Positions 20,852 through 21,809 of a stretch of DNA of 21,809 nucleotides are shown piece after piece. Location: NCBI GenBank assembly GCA_944391635.1, contig CALXUL010000036.1:1-21809 (forward strand), in the 5' to 3' direction. A program made the translations under genes and the position numbers. This DNA comes from an uncultured Clostridia bacterium (lineage in GTDB: Bacteria; Bacillota; Clostridia; UBA1381). How positions within the stretch are numbered: the stretch's first letter is position 1; each line of letters starts with the position of its first letter. The notes below the pieces were generated by a model. That model saw nothing but the letters and a program-made list of their open reading frames with translations, was not told the DNA's origin and did no database searches.

Positions 20852-21809
20852 TTAATCGGTATGTGATTTTAATTCCTCATAATCCTTTTTAAGTGCGATA
20901 AGCTGTTCTTTAAGTCTAAAAATACAGTCATCAATATTAGCATAACCGCGAACAACATCCTCCGCAAAGCAATAACAACTCGGCGAACCGCAGGAACCGC
21001 AGTCAAGTCCGGGCAGTGTGTCACAAAGTTCGTTAATCTTCATAATCATTCCCATTGCCTGCTTCATATCGGTATCAAGCTTCATTACCGGACGATATAC
21101 AACCGGACGATCCCACATTGTATCAATATCCTTGTCAATACTGCATTTTTCAGCCGGCATACCCTTGACAAGCGTCATAAGTCTTGACCGTGCAACAAAA
21201 TTATTTTCTGCCGTAAGCGGGCCTCCCACACAGCCGCCGGGACATGCAAGAGCTTCAACATAATCAATATCGGTAAGTTTTTCGTCCTCAATATCCTCAA
21301 GTACCTTAATGACGTTATGTATCCCGTCAACGGCGATATTCCGTTCAGTATGTGTAGCGCCTGCCTCACCGCCCGATACCGCCCAAAGAATACTTTCACG
21401 CCCGGAAAAATTTTCTTTTTCTATGTCTTCATCTCTCATTTTACCAATCTGCTGTGCCATTTTAAGATAAACCTCTTTCATTGACACCACAAAATCCACC
21501 TGTGATTTTTCAACGGTACGCGCAAAATGTACTTCGGTAGCTTTTGCCGCACAGGGGCTTATAAATATAATTGCAATTTCCTCCGGTTTAAGTCCGGTTT
21601 TCTTTACAGCCTCTTTGCGTGCCATTGCTGCGGCAAGCTCCATTGGAGCTTTTACAGGTATAATATGATTAATAAGGTTAGGAAAACGCACTGTTATCAG
21701 CTTCACCACACCCGGACAAGCCGAATAAATTGTCGGCTTTAAAATTTTGCCGGATGCAAGAAGTCCACGAGTACGTTCACTTATTGCTTGTGCGCCGCGC
21801 GCCACTTCA
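20852..21809 (-). CDS. Putative sensory [FeFe]-hydrogenase (HydS-like), C-terminal part
   Basis: The gene enters from the right edge, and about 318 C-terminal residues are present in an open frame. Counting from the Val codon at 21803-21805, H-domain motifs are L1 YSACPGVV (C30), L2 ISPCAAKATE (C85) and L3 EALACPGGCVGGPL (C188, C192). Ala replaces the proton-relay Cys, and Val-Lys-Ala-Pro stands where catalytic enzymes have SSCKSP. A C-terminal Fe-S domain (CGSCGSPSCYC, from C269) ends the protein with no PAS domain. These traits fit the putative sensory hydrogenases, nearer group D (no PAS) than group C. By family it should bind H2 and signal rather than turn over rapidly. The N-terminal ferredoxin domain is outside the window. 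Confidence 0.85.
   Translation of the reverse strand, partial: EVARGAQAISERTRGLLASGKILKPTIYSACPGVVKLITVRFPNLINHIIPVKAPMELAAAMARKEAVKKTGLKPEEIAIIFISPCAAKATEVHFARTVEKSQVDFVVSMKEVYLKMAQQIGKMRDEDIEKENFSGRESILWAVSGGEAGATHTERNIAVDGIHNVIKVLEDIEDEKLTDIDYVEALACPGGCVGGPLTAENNFVARSRLMTLVKGMPAEKCSIDKDIDTMWDRPVVYRPVMKLDTDMKQAMGMIMKINELCDTLPGLDCGSCGSPSCYCFAEDVVRGYANIDDCIFRLKEQLIALKKDYEELKSHTD

Noticed and set aside
20852..21809. HydS-like gene as a second catalytic hydrogenase or a pseudogene
   Set aside because: The frame is open, the accessory Fe-S domain is intact, and the changed H-cluster residues look like those of putative sensory enzymes rather than random decay.

Overview
The window looks like chromosomal DNA from a strictly anaerobic Clostridia-type Firmicute. 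The evidence is a heteromeric NADH-linked [FeFe]-hydrogenase operon, a MutL with the endonuclease motif typical of bacteria lacking MutH, the miaB-ylbF-mutS-mutL-miaA cluster common in clostridia, purine-rich Shine-Dalgarno sequences and short AT-rich promoters. I cannot name the genus. I see no rRNA or tRNA gene, insertion sequence, prophage or CRISPR array. All genes look intact except the two cut by the window edges.

Layout. (1) 1-1066, minus: a MarR-type regulator followed by an ABC exporter half-transporter that runs off the left edge. (2) 1178-4519, minus: aconitase then NADP-type isocitrate dehydrogenase, an oxidative TCA branch unit with a clear promoter and a terminator. (3) 4634-5062, plus: a small membrane-anchored protein of unknown function, then a hairpin-rich non-coding stretch. 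(4) 5187-12687, minus: miaB, ylbF-like, mutS, mutL and miaA, which link tRNA A37 modification to mismatch repair. (5) 12698-14602, plus: a metallophosphoesterase and a polysaccharide deacetylase-like protein, diverging from miaB. (6) 14672-21809, minus: the hydrogenase region.

The hydrogenase region is the most interesting part. In transcription order it holds the C-terminal part of a second, probably sensory [FeFe]-hydrogenase (HydS-like), a DRTGG-domain protein, a PHP-domain phosphoesterase, then an internal promoter and hndA, a stand-alone HATPase_c protein, hndB, hndC and hndD. HndA, HndC and HndD supply the NuoE-like, NuoF-like and catalytic H-cluster modules of an NADH-dependent, possibly electron-bifurcating hydrogenase. 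HydS-like, DRTGG, PHP and HATPase_c proteins look like a signalling layer that could sense H2 or redox state. The internal promoter carries two dyad-like sites, one overlapping its -35 element with a perfect clostridial Rex half-site. Related gene sets are known beside putative sensory hydrogenases, so this is a variant of a recognised but poorly understood arrangement rather than a wholly new system.
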